Counted from the first letter of the stretch, positions 21,648 through 34,431 are shown. The stretch: 64,000 nt of DNA from Caenorhabditis remanei (GCF_010183535.1 NC_071330.1:5561717-5625716); one strand, 5' to 3'. Notes: generated by a model not told the origin, from the sequence alone. A program made the numbers and translations.

Positions 21648-24600
21648 ATTTATTATTATCTTTTTCTCGTCTAGCTTTTCTTCAAGTTTTTCTCCTCTTT
21701 CTTTATTAAATTTCCCAGTAGCCAGTAGTTTTATTCTCTCTTTATTTTGTTACGTTTCGTTTTTTCTGTTATTCTATTCTCTCCCCCCCATCATCATTTT
21801 CAACACACTTGTACATGAGAGTGCTCAAATGAAGTCAAAATTAGCAGCTAATCAATTCAGAAGGAACCCCCTTTCTCAACACAAATTAGTCTTATTTCAA
21901 ATTCAATTCGAATTCCTAATGTCATCCTCTTGTTGTTCCCTTTCTCCTTCTCCTTTCATCTATTTCTGCTCTTTGTCCCCCTTTTCCCATCGCGGCCATT
22001 TGATAAATGATGGCCCTTTCTCACTGCCAGATGGATGCATCTTTGAGAAATGAGAGCTCTCTTTGAAAGAGTCAAACGAGAAGATTCCATCCCTTGATAA
22101 CAGAACTTTTTGAAATATGAAGAAGAAGAAGCTTCTCCCAACGGAATCGATTTGTTTATTGGAGGAATATGATATGGAATTTTGTTGATATTGAGCACGA
22201 AAGTGTGAAAGAAGAATCTATAAACACTGAAATTCAAGAGATTGTTTATCAACACAAATCAGTAATCATCAAAAGAAATGTAAACGAACTGGATGCGACC
22301 TTTGGACCTGACGAGAAGATCGAACATCATGCAGGAATATGAGAGAATTGGAAAGATTACATGAAAGTTGCTGAATTTTCTAAATAATTGTTTCAGAATA
22401 GTGCCATGGAGATTCACTATTCCTGTTGGAGATTTTTCAGATATTCGAAAAAACCGAGATATAATAAAAACGACAGACTTGATAAAAATCGGGCCGGCCG
22501 GCCCGGATTCAAAAATGGGTACTCATTTTTTAACAAAATTTTTTGAAATTTTTTGAACATTTAGAGTAAAAGTGCTTAAATTATCACACATATTCACCTT
22601 CTGATTGAATTTTAAAATTTTCGTCGAAAACTAAACTCTTTTCAAAAAAATGTTCTAAAAATTTTTTTAAGTTTTTCAAAATGGGCCGTGACAGTCTGGA
22701 AAACGACTGAAGAGCATACCGAAAAATGATAAAAAGAGGAACAAACATCAAGAGTAGCTTAAACAGTGTTGATTTTGAGCATTTTCTGATCGAAAAATCA
22801 CATGAAAAATTCAATTTTCCAATTATTCTTGTTAATTTTTTGCATTTTCCAACGTATCGTACACAACTTGAAGTAGTAAGAAAATGACGAACAACTGGGA
22901 GGTAGAAATCGGCTAAGAGTTAATACTCCATTTTCAAGGCGATATGTACAAAGAATATCACTTCCAAATGTCACGCTTACTCTTAAAACTGTTTGAAACT
23001 CCGAAGAGGACTCATTCTCAAACCAATTAAAGGAGGACTGAATTGATATTTTTATTTCAGATTATGATACTCCAGGCAATTCTAAGAAACATTCATCATT
23101 GGAGCACATGCGTTTTCATGTCGGATTAGCCAAGAACGAGGAGAAGATGCAGTGGGAGTATTTTACTAAGTTAGTGAGACGTCGAATGGTTTCTGATGAG
23201 GAGATATTTTTTGATTCTTGATTAACGGTGGTGTGCTCCGAGGGAGAAATCGGCCCAAAGAGATCATCAATGTTGTGGAAAACAACAAAAAATATGAGGA
23301 GCGTCTTTAAAAATGTGTCTGATTGGATGTTCGTTTTTTCTATTATTTTCAAGAAATATGTATCTATAGCCTAAATCGATCTTTGTTCTTCTGAATTCCC
23401 AATCAAAACTACATTCTCTCTTCACTCTTGCCTTCCCATCAAAAGTGCATTTTAATGGAATCTTCTCGATCAATTTATTGTAAAATTTTCCCTGCAAAAC
23501 TCGCTGCACTTTTTCTCATTTCAATCTGATCTCTACTTTTTCTCTCTTCTCTTCTGACACCAATCCAGAACATTCTTTTATCATCTTATCCCTTCTCTTC
23601 CATCACTTTCATCCCAGTTGACCCCGTTACATTACACAATATCTCTTCTTGATTAGCTTGCAGAAGAAACGAATGAAATGAAGGCTCAAAGTGATAAGAG
23701 AGTTCTAAAGATCTTTTGAGTTTTGAACAGATATACATTCCATTCGAAAAAGAAGAATAGAGATATAGGACTACAAACCACAAAGCATCTTTTCGAATGG
23801 CTCCATTTTATGTCACGTGATGTGTTAAGGTTTGAAAGCACAAAAAGAAGAGAAACCAGTGTAAAGATGAATCATGAAGAAAGTAGTCGAAGAGATCCAA
23901 AGTGCACTCTTATCTCTCTCTCTCTCGGGTCAACTAATGGAATGTTCCAACTGAAAGAGAGATAGATGAGAGAGCTTGATATCAAGGTGCCTGGTGTCAA
24001 GTGGTACGTGTTGGATTGAAATGACTCGATGGGGGAAATGAGATGAGAAAAAAGTTCAAGAAATTACACAATGCTTTAGTGATATTGAAAGTGGATACTT
24101 TTTGATGGGATTCGAGTGATTGACACGGGCGAAGGTCTGAAGAAAATAAATGAAACAAACGGGAGAAAGAGAATGGAAAGTTTTGAAAATCCAGACAACT
24201 TTAGAGTCAATTTGGAAATTGGAAAAGATTTTTAGTGAGTTTCTCACCAAATATAGGAAAATTTTCAAACAAAAAAATCTAAATGTTGAAAAAAAGACTA
24301 CCAAAGGCACAATATTTTTAAAGTTAGGAGTGATCTTCCGATCTCTTCTTTCATCCTTTTCTTTCATTTTTATTTATTCATTTAGGTGTGCTGGACACGT
24401 GAAGAAGAATAAATCATCAGAAAATACAAAAAACGAATGGAAAACACGGGAGTTGAAGTAGGGCGAGTGGGGTAGATATTAGAAATACAAGTCAACATTT
24501 TCTAACGAAATCCAATATGTTTGTTGTTAGAAGCCTACTAGAAAGATAATCATTGACTTTTGCTTTTTTTTGCTACCTTGTCCTTCAGAGGGAATCATAT

Positions 24601-25175
24601 AGCTGGGAAAATGCAGACGGAGAGATTCTAAACCTTGTTTCAAAGAAAGCCTTTTATCAAGACGTAATGGATTATAAAACCATCTCTGAAAATTTACAGA
24701 GGAACTGACACAAACACAGGTAGACTATCCGAGTTTCCATGAAAATATGTCCTGAAAAAGAGTATTAGTCGTTTGTCCAATAATCAAAGTTTTTCTTAAT
24801 AACTCCAACTCCCGTGTAGACTACCCCGTAGTCAGAAATGCCAATTTTTCTCTCCAACTCGGCTAACTGAACTCTGATTTCCGTTGACTACAGTATCCTC
24901 TAATCGCAACTCCACCATTTAACCGCCCTTTGCACCCATCCATCTTTCCTTCCAAATGGCTCTTTCTTCAAGTACTTTGGACCTTGATACCATAATGTTT
25001 ACAACGACAACAAAGACGAAGAGAAAGAGCCATTTAGAAGAAGAAGAAGAAGAGTTGTGTCAATCGACATGTGCATCCAATGTGCCATCTGGGAGAAGAA
25101 GAGAGATCAAACTTCAGAGTTTGATACTGGTAGAGAGAAAGAAGAAGAGAACAAGATGTTGCCATGAATAACAAG
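21648..25175. other. Gene-poor interval
   Basis: About 3.5 kb without a gene I can support. It starts with the pyrimidine-rich mrpl-44 3' UTR. Open frames are short, low in complexity and lack exon-like structure. A 16-bp GC palindrome stands at 22490-22505 in AT-rich DNA. AG-rich stretches occupy 24100-24450 and 25010-25150. Confidence 0.6.
22490..22505. repeat. GC-rich perfect palindrome
   Basis: CGGGCCGGCCGGCCCG reads the same on both strands and stands in strongly AT-rich flanks. It may be the core of a decayed repeat; I see no wider inverted arms. Confidence 0.7.
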
Positions 25176-25228
25176 TTTATTGAAATGAAGGATAAAATTT
25201 AAAAATCATATTGAAGAGAAGAGGAGAT

Positions 25229-25858
25229 TTAGTTGACGTATTGTCCGATGAGTCCTTGAACCTTCTCATCTGAAAAATAGATATTTTGAGAGGGAAGAGT
25301 AGAAAGGGAAACTATAAGAGACCCCCTGGGTGGTTGTGTGTGAAACTCACTTGTGAAGAATCCAGTGAGAATTGGGAACTCGGCAGTGATCGTTGCCTTG
25401 GCGTCGTCGGAGAGAGCCTTGTACTCAGCGATGTATCCTTTGGCGAGGTCCTTCAATGAGTCGAGTGTTGGCTTCTCTCCAGAGAGGTACTGTTGATGGA
25501 GTTCACGTCCCTTGGCGATGATCTTCTTGACGAGGGCTTGAGCAGAGGCGTCGAGTTTCTCGAACTTGGCGGTCAAGAGGGCTTCGAGCTTTCCGGCTTT
25601 CTCGTAGAGGGATGGGGACTTTTCCTTCAAAGCTGCCTTGAATTCCTCCTCGGTCTTGTATTCCTTGTGGTTCAATGCGAGTTCCTTGAGGGCAGCCTTC
25701 TCTTCAGCAGTGATTTCCTTGAGGTGTTGGGAGACTTCGGCAGGGATTAGTCCCTTGTACTCGGATGGGATATCATCAAAATTTTCTGGGACCTCTGGGA
25801 TTGGGGCCGAGAGAACGGCGACGGTGGCCAAGGCAACCAAGACGAGAGTGCGGATCAT
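25229..25858 (-). CDS. far-2: Fatty-acid/retinol-binding protein FAR-2-like
   Basis: Two exons, 25858-25351 and 25269-25229, encode about 182 residues. A signal peptide (MIRTLVLVALATVAVLSAPI) is followed by the FAR domain, almost all helical and rich in Lys, Glu, Ala and Leu (PEVPENFDDIPSEYKGLIPA, then repeated KAALKELALNHKEYKTEEEF-type helices), ending FTNEKVQGLIGQYVN. These secreted nematode proteins bind fatty acids and retinol. The neighbour on the other strand is a close paralog, and gene order relative to glp-1 suggests far-2 for this one; that assignment rests on synteny. Acceptor ATTTCAG stands two bases before the ATG. AATAAA (TTTATT on +) is at 25176-25181. It keeps only the last of the three introns of its paralog. 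Confidence 0.9.
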   Translation of the reverse strand: MIRTLVLVALATVAVLSAPIPEVPENFDDIPSEYKGLIPAEVSQHLKEITAEEKAALKELALNHKEYKTEEEFKAALKEKSPSLYEKAGKLEALLTAKFEKLDASAQALVKKIIAKGRELHQQYLSGEKPTLDSLKDLAKGYIAEYKALSDDAKATITAEFPILTGFFTSEFHTQPPRGSLIVSLSTLPSQNIYFSDEKVQGLIGQYVN

Positions 25859-26569
25859 TACTGAAATATAAAAATGGTGTGGAGATCAAGAGATATTCAA
25901 GAGAAAATTCGGAAAGAAAAGAACAAAATCAGTCTGGTCGATCCACAAAAGTTAGAGTTAGAGTCAAGAGACTCTAAACCCAAGCCATCCTTCTCGAAAA
26001 CCGGAAGACGAAGAAGATCCAAATGATTGAAGTTGATGCTTTCTCCTCAATCCGACCGTTCTTTTATACTGCTCAATTGAATGTTTGAACCCTATCCGCC
26101 CATCGAAATAGCACGCTGATCACGGAGACTCCAGAATCCAACAATCTGAAATATCATCTTCCTTCACGAGACGCAGCTTCCATTTCCAGTATAAAAAACT
26201 CTTAGTGTAATGAGGTTTTCGGAATTTTCCTTTTTTTTTCGCTATTTCGGAGCCGCATCCCAATGCTCCCGTGCCGCAATCGTGCTCTTTCTCTCCTCCA
26301 TACTATTTCGTCGACTCCGCCCATTCGGTTCGATGGGGACCTGCGTCTCTTCTGTGACCCATACTCTCATGATTCGAATTGTAATCCTTCGGGGGTCACC
26401 CATCAGGACCGCCTCTTTTTGTCTGTCTTTAAAAGAGGCCCTCAGAAACAATGGGGGCCACACAACACAACTTCATTTCTTCTCTTTCTTTCTTCCCCTT
26501 TTCTCCAAAACTCTTCCAAAACTCTTCTACCTAGAAAATCCCGAATCTTAAACTCTCAAATTTCCAGTA
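25859..26569. promoter_or_regulatory. Divergent promoter of the two far genes
   Basis: About 710 bp separate the two starts. On + TATAAAA is at 26190-26196 facing far-1; on - TATAAAA (TTTTATA on +) is at 26062-26068 facing far-2. Both ATGs are preceded by a CAG-TA acceptor context, so both mRNAs probably gain a spliced or trans-spliced 5' end. The two TATA boxes are only about 120 bp apart, so control elements may be shared. Confidence 0.6.
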
Positions 26570-27349
26570 ATGATCCGATCCCTCCTCCTTGTTGCCTTGG
26601 CCACCGTCGCCGTTCTCTCCGCTCCAATCCCAGAGCTCCCGGAGAACTACGAGGATATCCCATCAGAGTACAAGTCCCTCATCCCAGCCGAAGTCGTCGA
26701 GCACCTCAAGTCGATCACCCCAGAAGAGAAAGTGATCCTCAAAGACGTCGCCAAAGGATACAAAGACTTCAAGAGTGAGGACGACGTGAGTTTAAACCCA
26801 ATCCCTAAATCAAATTCATAATCTTTTTCATTTCAGTTCCTCAATGCTCTCAAGGAAAAGTCCCCAGCTCTCCACGAGAAGGCCTCCAAGCTCCACCAGA
26901 TCGTGAAGGACAAGGTCAATGCTCTCAACGAGGAAGCCAAGGCATTCGTCAAGAAGGCTATTGCTGAAGGACGCAAGATCCACGCTCAATACTTGGCTGG
27001 AGAGAAGCCATCCCTCGACACCCTCAAGGCCACCGCCAAGACGTAAGCTTCGGGATATCTATATACTTGGGGAGAGATTCCTTCCAACTCCTAACTTTTA
27101 GAATCTAATCCTCTGATTTTCAGCCACCTTGACGCTTACAAGGCTCTCTCCCAAGACGCCAAGGACTCCATCGCCGCCCAATTCCCAATTCTCACTGGAT
27201 TCTTCAAGAGTGAGTTTCACACACAACCACCCAAGGGGGTCCCCTTCTAGTCTCATTCACTGAGATCTCACTCTCCCTCTCCTCAATCACAAACAATTGA
27301 TTTTTCAGATGAGAAGGTTCAAGGAATTGTCAACCAATACATCAACTAA
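26570..27349 (+). CDS. far-1: Fatty-acid/retinol-binding protein FAR-1-like
   Basis: Four exons, 26570-26785, 26837-27042, 27124-27209 and 27309-27349, encode about 182 residues. Signal peptide MIRSLLLVALATVAVLSAPI is followed by the helical FAR domain (PELPENYEDIPSEYKSLIPA; IVNQYIN at the end). Secreted; binds fatty acids and retinoids in nematodes. It is close to the divergent far-2-like paralog throughout, including the position and phase of its last intron. Its ATG follows ATTTCCAG-TA. A polyadenylation signal AATAAA lies at 27490, after C-rich runs in the 3' UTR. Confidence 0.92.
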
Positions 27350-27399
27350 GCGCCCACTTCTCCCGGACAATTCTCCGATTTTCTTTCTCTAATTTTCAT

Positions 27400-27454
27400 C
27401 CCCCCCACCCCCAACCATTCTTCATTTCCCAACCACCCCCCCCCCCACCCAAAA
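27400..27454 (+). repeat. Poly-C tracts in the far-1 3' UTR
   Basis: Several runs of C, the longest about nine, separated by A-rich bits; prone to length variation and sequencing error. Confidence 0.8.
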
Positions 27455-30364
27455 AAATGTTCTTTTTTTGTTTCTAATGCTATTTTCTAAATAAATGTTC
27501 AATCATTCAAACCAGTCTTCTTGCTTTCTTTTTCTTTCTTTTTCAGATTAGAACCTTCCAGAAAGAGCAAGTGCTATGAGAAACTTGCAGAGATACGAGA
27601 ATCGAGGAGTCCATCACAACATTCAGAGGCACAACTTGGAAAATTAATGACCCTTCGATTTCATCAGCCATTTGGACAGAAGATAAAGGTAACAGCATTG
27701 GAGAGTGAGAGATAATTCGTCACGGCTCAAAAAGTGATCAATGAGAAACAAAAGAGTTGGAAAAGAGTAGAATTGGATGGAATACATTGCGAGGAGTTGA
27801 AGAAAATATGTTGACTGGACCAAGAAGAAGATATGCTTTGGTTTTCAAGAGATAGAACAACAAGAGATGTTTCAGCAGGTCAGTAAAACGAAGAGTTAGA
27901 TAATCTCAATTTTCGCTTTTTCAGATGATTATTCTTCTTGGATACTAGTATCCGAACTCCGGCAAATCGAGAAGATCAATGAAAACGACGGAAATCGAAT
28001 GAGAATATACGTCAGTTCTCTCAAATTCAAAAGAAGAGTCGAGGATTCCTTGTCTTCTAGGAGAATCGTTGATTGATTGTGTTTAAAACTCTAATTCAAG
28101 CATTTTTGAAACCAAGAAACTGAAAGTAACTGTTTTATCGAAAAAATAAATGGAGAGAGATATAGATTTTTACTTAGTGACTACCATTATTGCCGAGAGG
28201 AATACAGCCGTACGGGAGGCTTTTTTCTTCTTTGTGTCCTGTCCCTATCGAGGAGTAACTTTCTCGCTGTAAACTAAACTCCTATCTCCATTTCCTGTTC
28301 TTTTTCTAAGACAGAGCTCGACTGTCTTCAACTTTTCAATTGATGAACGATTTAATGAAGCTCCAATGATCTGGAAACGTTTTGACATTTGATTGTTATT
28401 AATTGAATCACTTATGAGATAGAGGAAAAAGTGATTGAATATCAGGTGAGGTTCCTCACAAAGCTAACTCATGAGGCATAGAGTAGAGTATCATAGAGCC
28501 ATGTATGGGCGGAGAGATAACAATTTGAACTGGAATCTCGAGATGAGCCGTTTTACAGGTTTTACCAAATCGATTAGTTAATAAAATAAAAACAAGTATT
28601 CACTTTCTTCTTGAAAACTCTTAGAATTTCAGTTCCAGATTGCAGGCCAATCCAGTGAATTCGTTCCAGTTGGCAGTGTCTACTCGTCAGAACCAATATG
28701 TATAACTATAGCACAGATTACCCCGCCGGTATCGTTGTATTGATGGAGAGACCGTTTTGAAGATTCAACAATTGGATCGCGAATCTTCTTCTACGTCGAA
28801 TTCTCAACTACCGCTCTATCAAGTCTCATCAAACAAGCTGATACCAAATATAGCAACAAATATCAAGACCATCCAATCCTACAATCTTCATTTTCACACT
28901 TAAACTCCTTTTTCCACAGCTTACAATATGTCGAAAATCTGGTGCTTATCGATATTCTTGATCCATGCTTACAGCTGGCTTTTCTCATGTTTTTTTCTAT
29001 CTCCTCCCACCATTTTTTGGACGATTACTAGATATAAGGCCGCTACTCGTGACGATTCTTTGGAGAAATCGGCAATAGTTAATAATTTGAATGATCATAC
29101 ATAAAACGAGGTTTCAAAGTTGATAACTTTTATGAAAAGCTGATTATCTATCTGGGATGTCTGTGACAATTAAAAAATACATGTAATCTATTTTACTATC
29201 ACAATTATTCCCTAAATTGTCTATAAGAAACTCCTGCCGAGTCACTTCTGAGTCTTCATTTAAAAAATGAAATTGAAGCAGGAAGCCTCAAAGTTTTCTC
29301 CTCCACTTTCAAACGGATTCCGTCCTATTCGGAAGTCCAGCAGTCGCTTATTCCGATAACGTTCCCTCTTTCAACTATCATCTCTTCTTCATATTTTCCC
29401 TCTCCTCCCACACTTTTTCAACGTGTATACAACACGAAAAAAACGAAGAAAACAATCGGCTTCTTCATCTTTTGCTCCATGTTTTTCTCTCTTGTGACTT
29501 CCATAATCCGCCGTCACGGCCATACAAGTCTTCTATCTCTCTCGCTTCTTTTCTTTCTCCTTTTCAGAATCTTTTTCTCTTTTTCTATCTGAATGCCTAA
29601 TAGAGGTCATAAAGTTTCTCTCTCTTTTCCCATAAAATGCTCAGGTGCTCTTTTCCTTAGTAGTAGTCGTAAAAGTCATAAATCTTCGTCTTCCTTTCAC
29701 CAGTAGAAGGTATAAAAAAGAAGAGAAAGAAAATTGGCGTCGTCTCTCTTCAGAAGACACTTCTCTTCTTCTTCTTCACCAAACAATTTCCAGACGCAGT
29801 TCCCTTTGTACCTCCTCTTTCCTTCTTCTTCTCCTTTTGGCTCCTTCGTTTTCTACTTTTTGCAGAAAAGTTGTGTCTTCTAAAAGCTGTGAACTCCTTA
29901 TTTCTTTCCCCCCATCTTCTCCGTTTTCCAAAAAGAAAAAGAGAGAGCAATAACCAGAAAAACACGAGAAGGCTTGAATCCAGACGACGTGAGGGGCTCT
30001 CTTTTTCTCCTTTCCCTCACACTTTTCACCCTTCAAAACACTCAAAATACAGCTGTTTGGGGGAAGAGGGTTTTGTTTTTGTGTGGAGTGAGAGGTTCCG
30101 CGCGGAATGCATTCTTCGGTTATTATTATTAACTGAGTGTCCGGACAAGCATGGTGCAGTCGATTGTTTTGTGGAGAGACTGCTGTAAACGTGCTCTTTC
30201 GGAAATTGTTTTTAGAGGTTCCCGAATTATTGGTTTTTTCTCATTTTGTGTGCCTGTAAGTTTTAATATTCTATACCTCAATCTGCACATACTGTATCGA
30301 CAAATAATTTATTAAAGTGTTAACTTAGGATGATGTAGCAGAACCTGGTCTGATTATTTTAGAT

Positions 30365-30617
30365 ACAGCACCGGCTAAAATTTCTGCACTGAAAACAGGC
30401 CGATTTTGAGGGAGAAATCACTGTTTCGATATTTAACTTGCTAGGAAGTGCCCGTAAAAAAAGTTGTCAACTACAAAAATGAAATTCTACTCTTGGTCTG
30501 TTTGATCCCATAAAAATGTATTCTGTGGGACAGTTAGTATTACCATGACACACTCTCAAAGTTGGACATTTTCAACTGAAAATAGGCGAAATATGATACT
30601 ATTTTAGCCGGTGCTGT
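30365..30617. repeat. Fold-back (MITE-like) element, copy A
   Basis: Ends are inverted repeats: ACAGCACCGGCTAAAAT at the left and ATTTTAGCCGGTGCTGT at the right. The inside (GTGCCCGTAAAAAAAGTTGT, GACACACTCTCAAAGTTGGA) recurs in the two other copies. Compared with copy B the left half is mostly deleted. No coding capacity. Confidence 0.8.
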
Positions 30618-32063
30618 GTAAATTTCTGTCAGTTACGAGATCTTCATCTTGTACTTTTAGGAATATTTAAGATAATGGTTTTTTTGTACTTTAGTGAAAA
30701 TGATTTTATTGAGCTCCGCCTCTGTTCCGCCTCATATCTTTATTCGTCTATCCCGCACAGAGAACTGAAAAATAAAGGTATTGGTTTGTGCAATACACTC
30801 ATATAGTATTTTGAGCATTACGACCCTTTTGAGACTTCGGTTCAATCACAAACAAGAACTTTTACTTCTCTTTAATTTCAATTGATTTCATTCAAAGGCA
30901 CTTGTTTTGGATATCCAATATCGCACTTCCAAATTTAAACATTTTATTTGTTGTCCTCTGAACATATTACTCATTCCTGATGATATTTCTTTGATATTTC
31001 TCCCAGTAGTAATCTTTTACAGTAATCCCCTTTCTTCCTCGTTCAGTAATCTTGTTGAAGATTTAAATCCAAAAACAAATTGGGATAAAATGTGTGGTTC
31101 TGTTTACTAATTGGTTTCTTTTTCTCTTCATTTTTCCGAACAAAATATGTAAATTTAAATTAACATCTTTTGAATCTGAATCTTTAATTTTCTCCACTGA
31201 CTGAACACTCAAAAATCCACCTCTATGTTCATATTCCCATTTAATCGCTCTTCTTAAAATCTGTAATATCTACCTCCAAACATCTCTCCAAATCCTACAA
31301 AACGTTTTTTATATCCATATAAAAGTCCAAAAATGCTTTAAAAGTTATGGGAACATTCGGGCGATCTCTTCTCTTTAATCTCTTGTTTTCACTATAAAAG
31401 GAGCCAATTCAAAGGTAATTTTCAGTCGGAACGAAAACAGGGGAAATGTCTTATGACAGCCAAAGTACCATGTCAAGATAATAATGGGACAAACGTGCTC
31501 ATGCGAAACTAACTTTCTGAGCTTTCTCTGAAAATATAAAAGTTCGGCCAACTTTATTCGAGTTGTAATGTTTGTTGCTTGGCACGTGTTTATGACATGA
31601 TTAGTAATCATACATGAGGTTGAGATTGTCGTCAATGAAAATATAAGTGTAGAATTTTGAAATGGACTTACGTGATGACTTGTGATCTACTGCTGTTCTA
31701 TTTCCTTACAAGTTCCAAACTATTTTTCGAAGTATAATGTTTGCAATCAAAACAATATTCATTTTCCGAAAGAAATCAAATATTAAGTTCCCTATTCGTA
31801 GTCCATCATTTTTTCGTGCATGCCCTCCGTAGTTGTAGTCAGGGAATGCGTGGCTGCAGACCGTTTGAAAAGACCAAGTGCAAACCTGTATTCTTTCTCA
31901 TCAAAGTAAATTTTTTGTTGGGAGAGCTCGCACGGAATGCGAAAAACAGAACAGGTGAAGGTCTTGAACTGTTCCGTACACTCAGAAAACATAGGAAATG
32001 TATCATTACATATCACGACACTCTTTAAAACCTTTCCATTTTTTAACTGGAAATAACTACATT

Positions 32064-32512
32064 CAGTATCGGCTAAAATAGTATCATATTTCGCCTATTT
32101 TCAGTTGAAAATACCCAACTTTGATAGTGTGTCATAGTAAAACTAACTGTCCCACAAAGTAACTTCTTATGGTATCGAACAGGCCAAGAATAGAACTCTA
32201 TTTTTGTGGTTGACAACTTTTTTTACGGACGTTTCCTAGCAAGTTACATATCGAAAAAGTAATTTCTCTATCAAATCAACCTAGTTCAGTGCAAAATAGT
32301 GTGATTTTTGAGCTGTCCACTTGAAATTACTATAACTCTCTAGGAAGTATCCGTACAGAAAAGTTGATAACTACAAAACCGGAGCTTTACTTCTGATATG
32401 TTTGATTTATAAAAATTTACTTTGTGGGAAGAATTGTTTTACTGTAACAAACTATCAAAGTTGGACATTTTTCACTGAACAGGCAAAATATGATATCCTT
32501 TTGCCGGTACTG
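32064..32512. repeat. Fold-back (MITE-like) element, copy B (fuller palindrome)
   Basis: Left end CAGTATCGGCTAAAATA pairs with right end TTGCCGGTACTG. The first ~225 bp is the reverse complement of copy A sequence and the second ~220 bp is the same sequence in forward direction, so this copy is an imperfect palindrome of two arms and may show the ancestral form. Confidence 0.8.
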
Positions 32513-32642
32513 TAACATATTTAATGTCCGTTCCAGACCATTTTAAAGTTTACATGAATTCATGATACAATTTTGATTCGCTTCGCTTTTCCATTTTCGC
32601 CGTTCTCCTTTCCCGTTTACTTCTAAACTTGTTCACTTTCAG

Positions 32643-34233
32643 ATGCGCTGGCTCCTGCACCTCCTCCACTTACTCCTCTACATCGATACCTCTGTTGCTT
32701 TGAATAGACAACAGACACGGTCGGATACAATGTTTTTAGCAATGGTTTGTCAGGAAGAATGCGAAGTTCAAATAAGATTCTTGGTTCGTTTCCCACCTTG
32801 TCTGTCTATATCTGAACAACAATTTTCAGGAACACCGATCCGTGAATGAGTCACATTCTCCATATGAGTTCACAATGGTTTCCAACAATGGATCTCTTCA
32901 TGAAACGACTATGGATGTTCCAGAAGATGTCAATGTCATTGAATTCCTCTACACAGTTCCAGAAGACGAGAATGGAACATCTACTGTGGAGTCTGATATC
33001 TGGGATCTAAACTTCTCAGAAACTTATTTTCATTCCACTGGATCCCTCCAAGTTGTCGGAAATTTGCCATGTGGCAAGTAAGTTTTTTGATGTGATATAT
33101 GTCAAATGATGGGATAGTTAATGGGCTAACATGTGGTCGAACACTTTTTCGATGATGAGATTGTAAATTACTTCAGCTGGGAAGAAATGTGGGAAATCGT
33201 GAATAGTTTTTTGGTACCTGACCAGGAGTCTAGTGGTTGTCAGGAGATTAAAAAAGTAATTTGTCATCATTGAATACTGCTAAGATTTCAGATTATCTAT
33301 GATACATATTTTGGAATTTCGAAAAATGAAGTCGTCAAAACAAAAATAGTAGTATTATTTCATAAATGAGGTTATGTCAGATTATCAGATTACCTTGATT
33401 GTTGTCAGTTTTTGTCTGGAATGTTGAATTAACTATATGAGGCTGTTTTGAGTCTGAAAGTTTTACCTTTTTATGCTCAAAAATAATACTGGGTTTAGAT
33501 TCGGAGAAATTCGATGAGCATTCTTTTATCATAATTGGTTTCGTCTAAGGTTCACAATGAAGCGGACTAGAAAGATACTGGAAAATTTTTCCCAAGGAAA
33601 TATACAATACTGCCAAAGATTTGATCTTTCTTAATGTATTTTCTTCAAAATACCGTAAATCCTGTTATAGAGGCGCACCCGATAGCAAGAGTTTAGAGCA
33701 TCCTATCTTGGCTGCCTTTAAAGATATGAAATTGTTTTCAACTATAAAAATATTTTGGAATATTAAGCTATATTTTGTCAGTTAGCAGCTTTTTCATATT
33801 TTCTTTGGGAACCGAGATATACCGCTGCAAACAGGCATCGCGAAGTGCGCCTCTATTACAGGTTCTACGGTAACTCAGGAAAATATTTCAGAGTATCCCT
33901 GAGTAAGATATATTCTTGAATGTCTAATTTGATGGCGCTAGAACACAATTATAGTATTTCTCTCAACTCCAATAAAACTACAGTACTCCCATCCTCGCCC
34001 TTCCGAATTTAATTCTTTTCTTTTCCAGATACGGTTGCCCTCAGAATCCCCTCTGCGACGGTGGCTGCAGATTCACAGTCATAGCTTCTCTCGCTGCATT
34101 TTGTCTCTCAATTCTAGCTGGTCTTATCCTTCAAACCGTCTATGTTTCCTTCCTCGGATTCCGTAAAAATCGGAAAGAGCTAGAGCTTCGAGACACTCTT
34201 CGTTTGACTGAATCTGCTGAACCCTCCCATTAA
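32643..34233 (+). CDS. Orphan type I membrane protein, first of a pair
   Basis: Three exons, 32643-32783, 32830-33077 and 34029-34233, encode 197 residues; phases agree. A signal peptide (MRWLLHLLHLLLYIDTSVA) is followed by a ~120-residue extracellular part with several N-glycosylation sequons and a CQEECEVQIRF motif, a Cys cluster (CGKYGCPQNPLCDGGCRF), one membrane span (IASLAAFCLSILAGLILQTV) and a short charged cytoplasmic tail (RKNRKELELRDTLRLTE). I recognise no family. The next gene has the same design. AATAAA lies at 34282-34287. The 950-bp second intron holds a MITE-like element. The first intron has an unusual GTTCGT donor. Confidence 0.75.
33651..33872. repeat. MITE-like element with terminal inverted repeats
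   Basis: Left end TACCGTAAATCCTGTTATAG and right end CTATTACAGGTTCTACGGTA are near-perfect reverse complements over about 29 bp, including GAGGCGCAC. The 222-bp element lies within an intron of the first orphan gene and has no coding capacity. Confidence 0.75.
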
Positions 34234-34431
34234 CTTTATATTTTATTTGCCTCTCTCTATTTTCCTATCTCTATGTCAATGAAATAAAAATAAAAAAGAT
34301 TTTGGTTTTTATGATTGGAGAAGCACGCCTTCTTTTTATGGGTTCCTTGCCCCATTTCATATTTTTTCTCTTCTTTTATTTCTCAGTCAATCCTATTTTT
34401 TCTCACAGGCACACCTCGCTTCTCTCCAAAA
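34234..34431 (+). promoter_or_regulatory. Operon-like intercistronic region
   Basis: The upstream poly(A) signal AATAAA at 34282 is followed by a U-rich stretch and an acceptor TTTTTTCTCACAG ending at 34408, about 110 nt beyond the expected cleavage site. That spacing is typical of SL2 trans-splicing inside Caenorhabditis operons. A second acceptor (ATTTCTCAG) ends at 34386. Confidence 0.5.

Larger units (their letters stand above)
27497..32642. other. Large intergenic region with fold-back repeats
   Basis: About 5.1 kb upstream of the orphan gene pair. I found no gene with a recognisable domain or consistent splice structure; a 70-codon frame near 28630-28740 has no start and no family I know. 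The 29300-29950 part is strongly pyrimidine-rich on +. Two members of a fold-back repeat family occur at 30365-30617 and 32064-32512. Confidence 0.55.

Noticed and set aside
29645..30188. Overlapping frames of about 100 codons near 29.6-30.2 kb
   Set aside because: Low-complexity CT-rich DNA; products are Ser/Leu/Phe or Lys/Arg/Glu runs with no family features.
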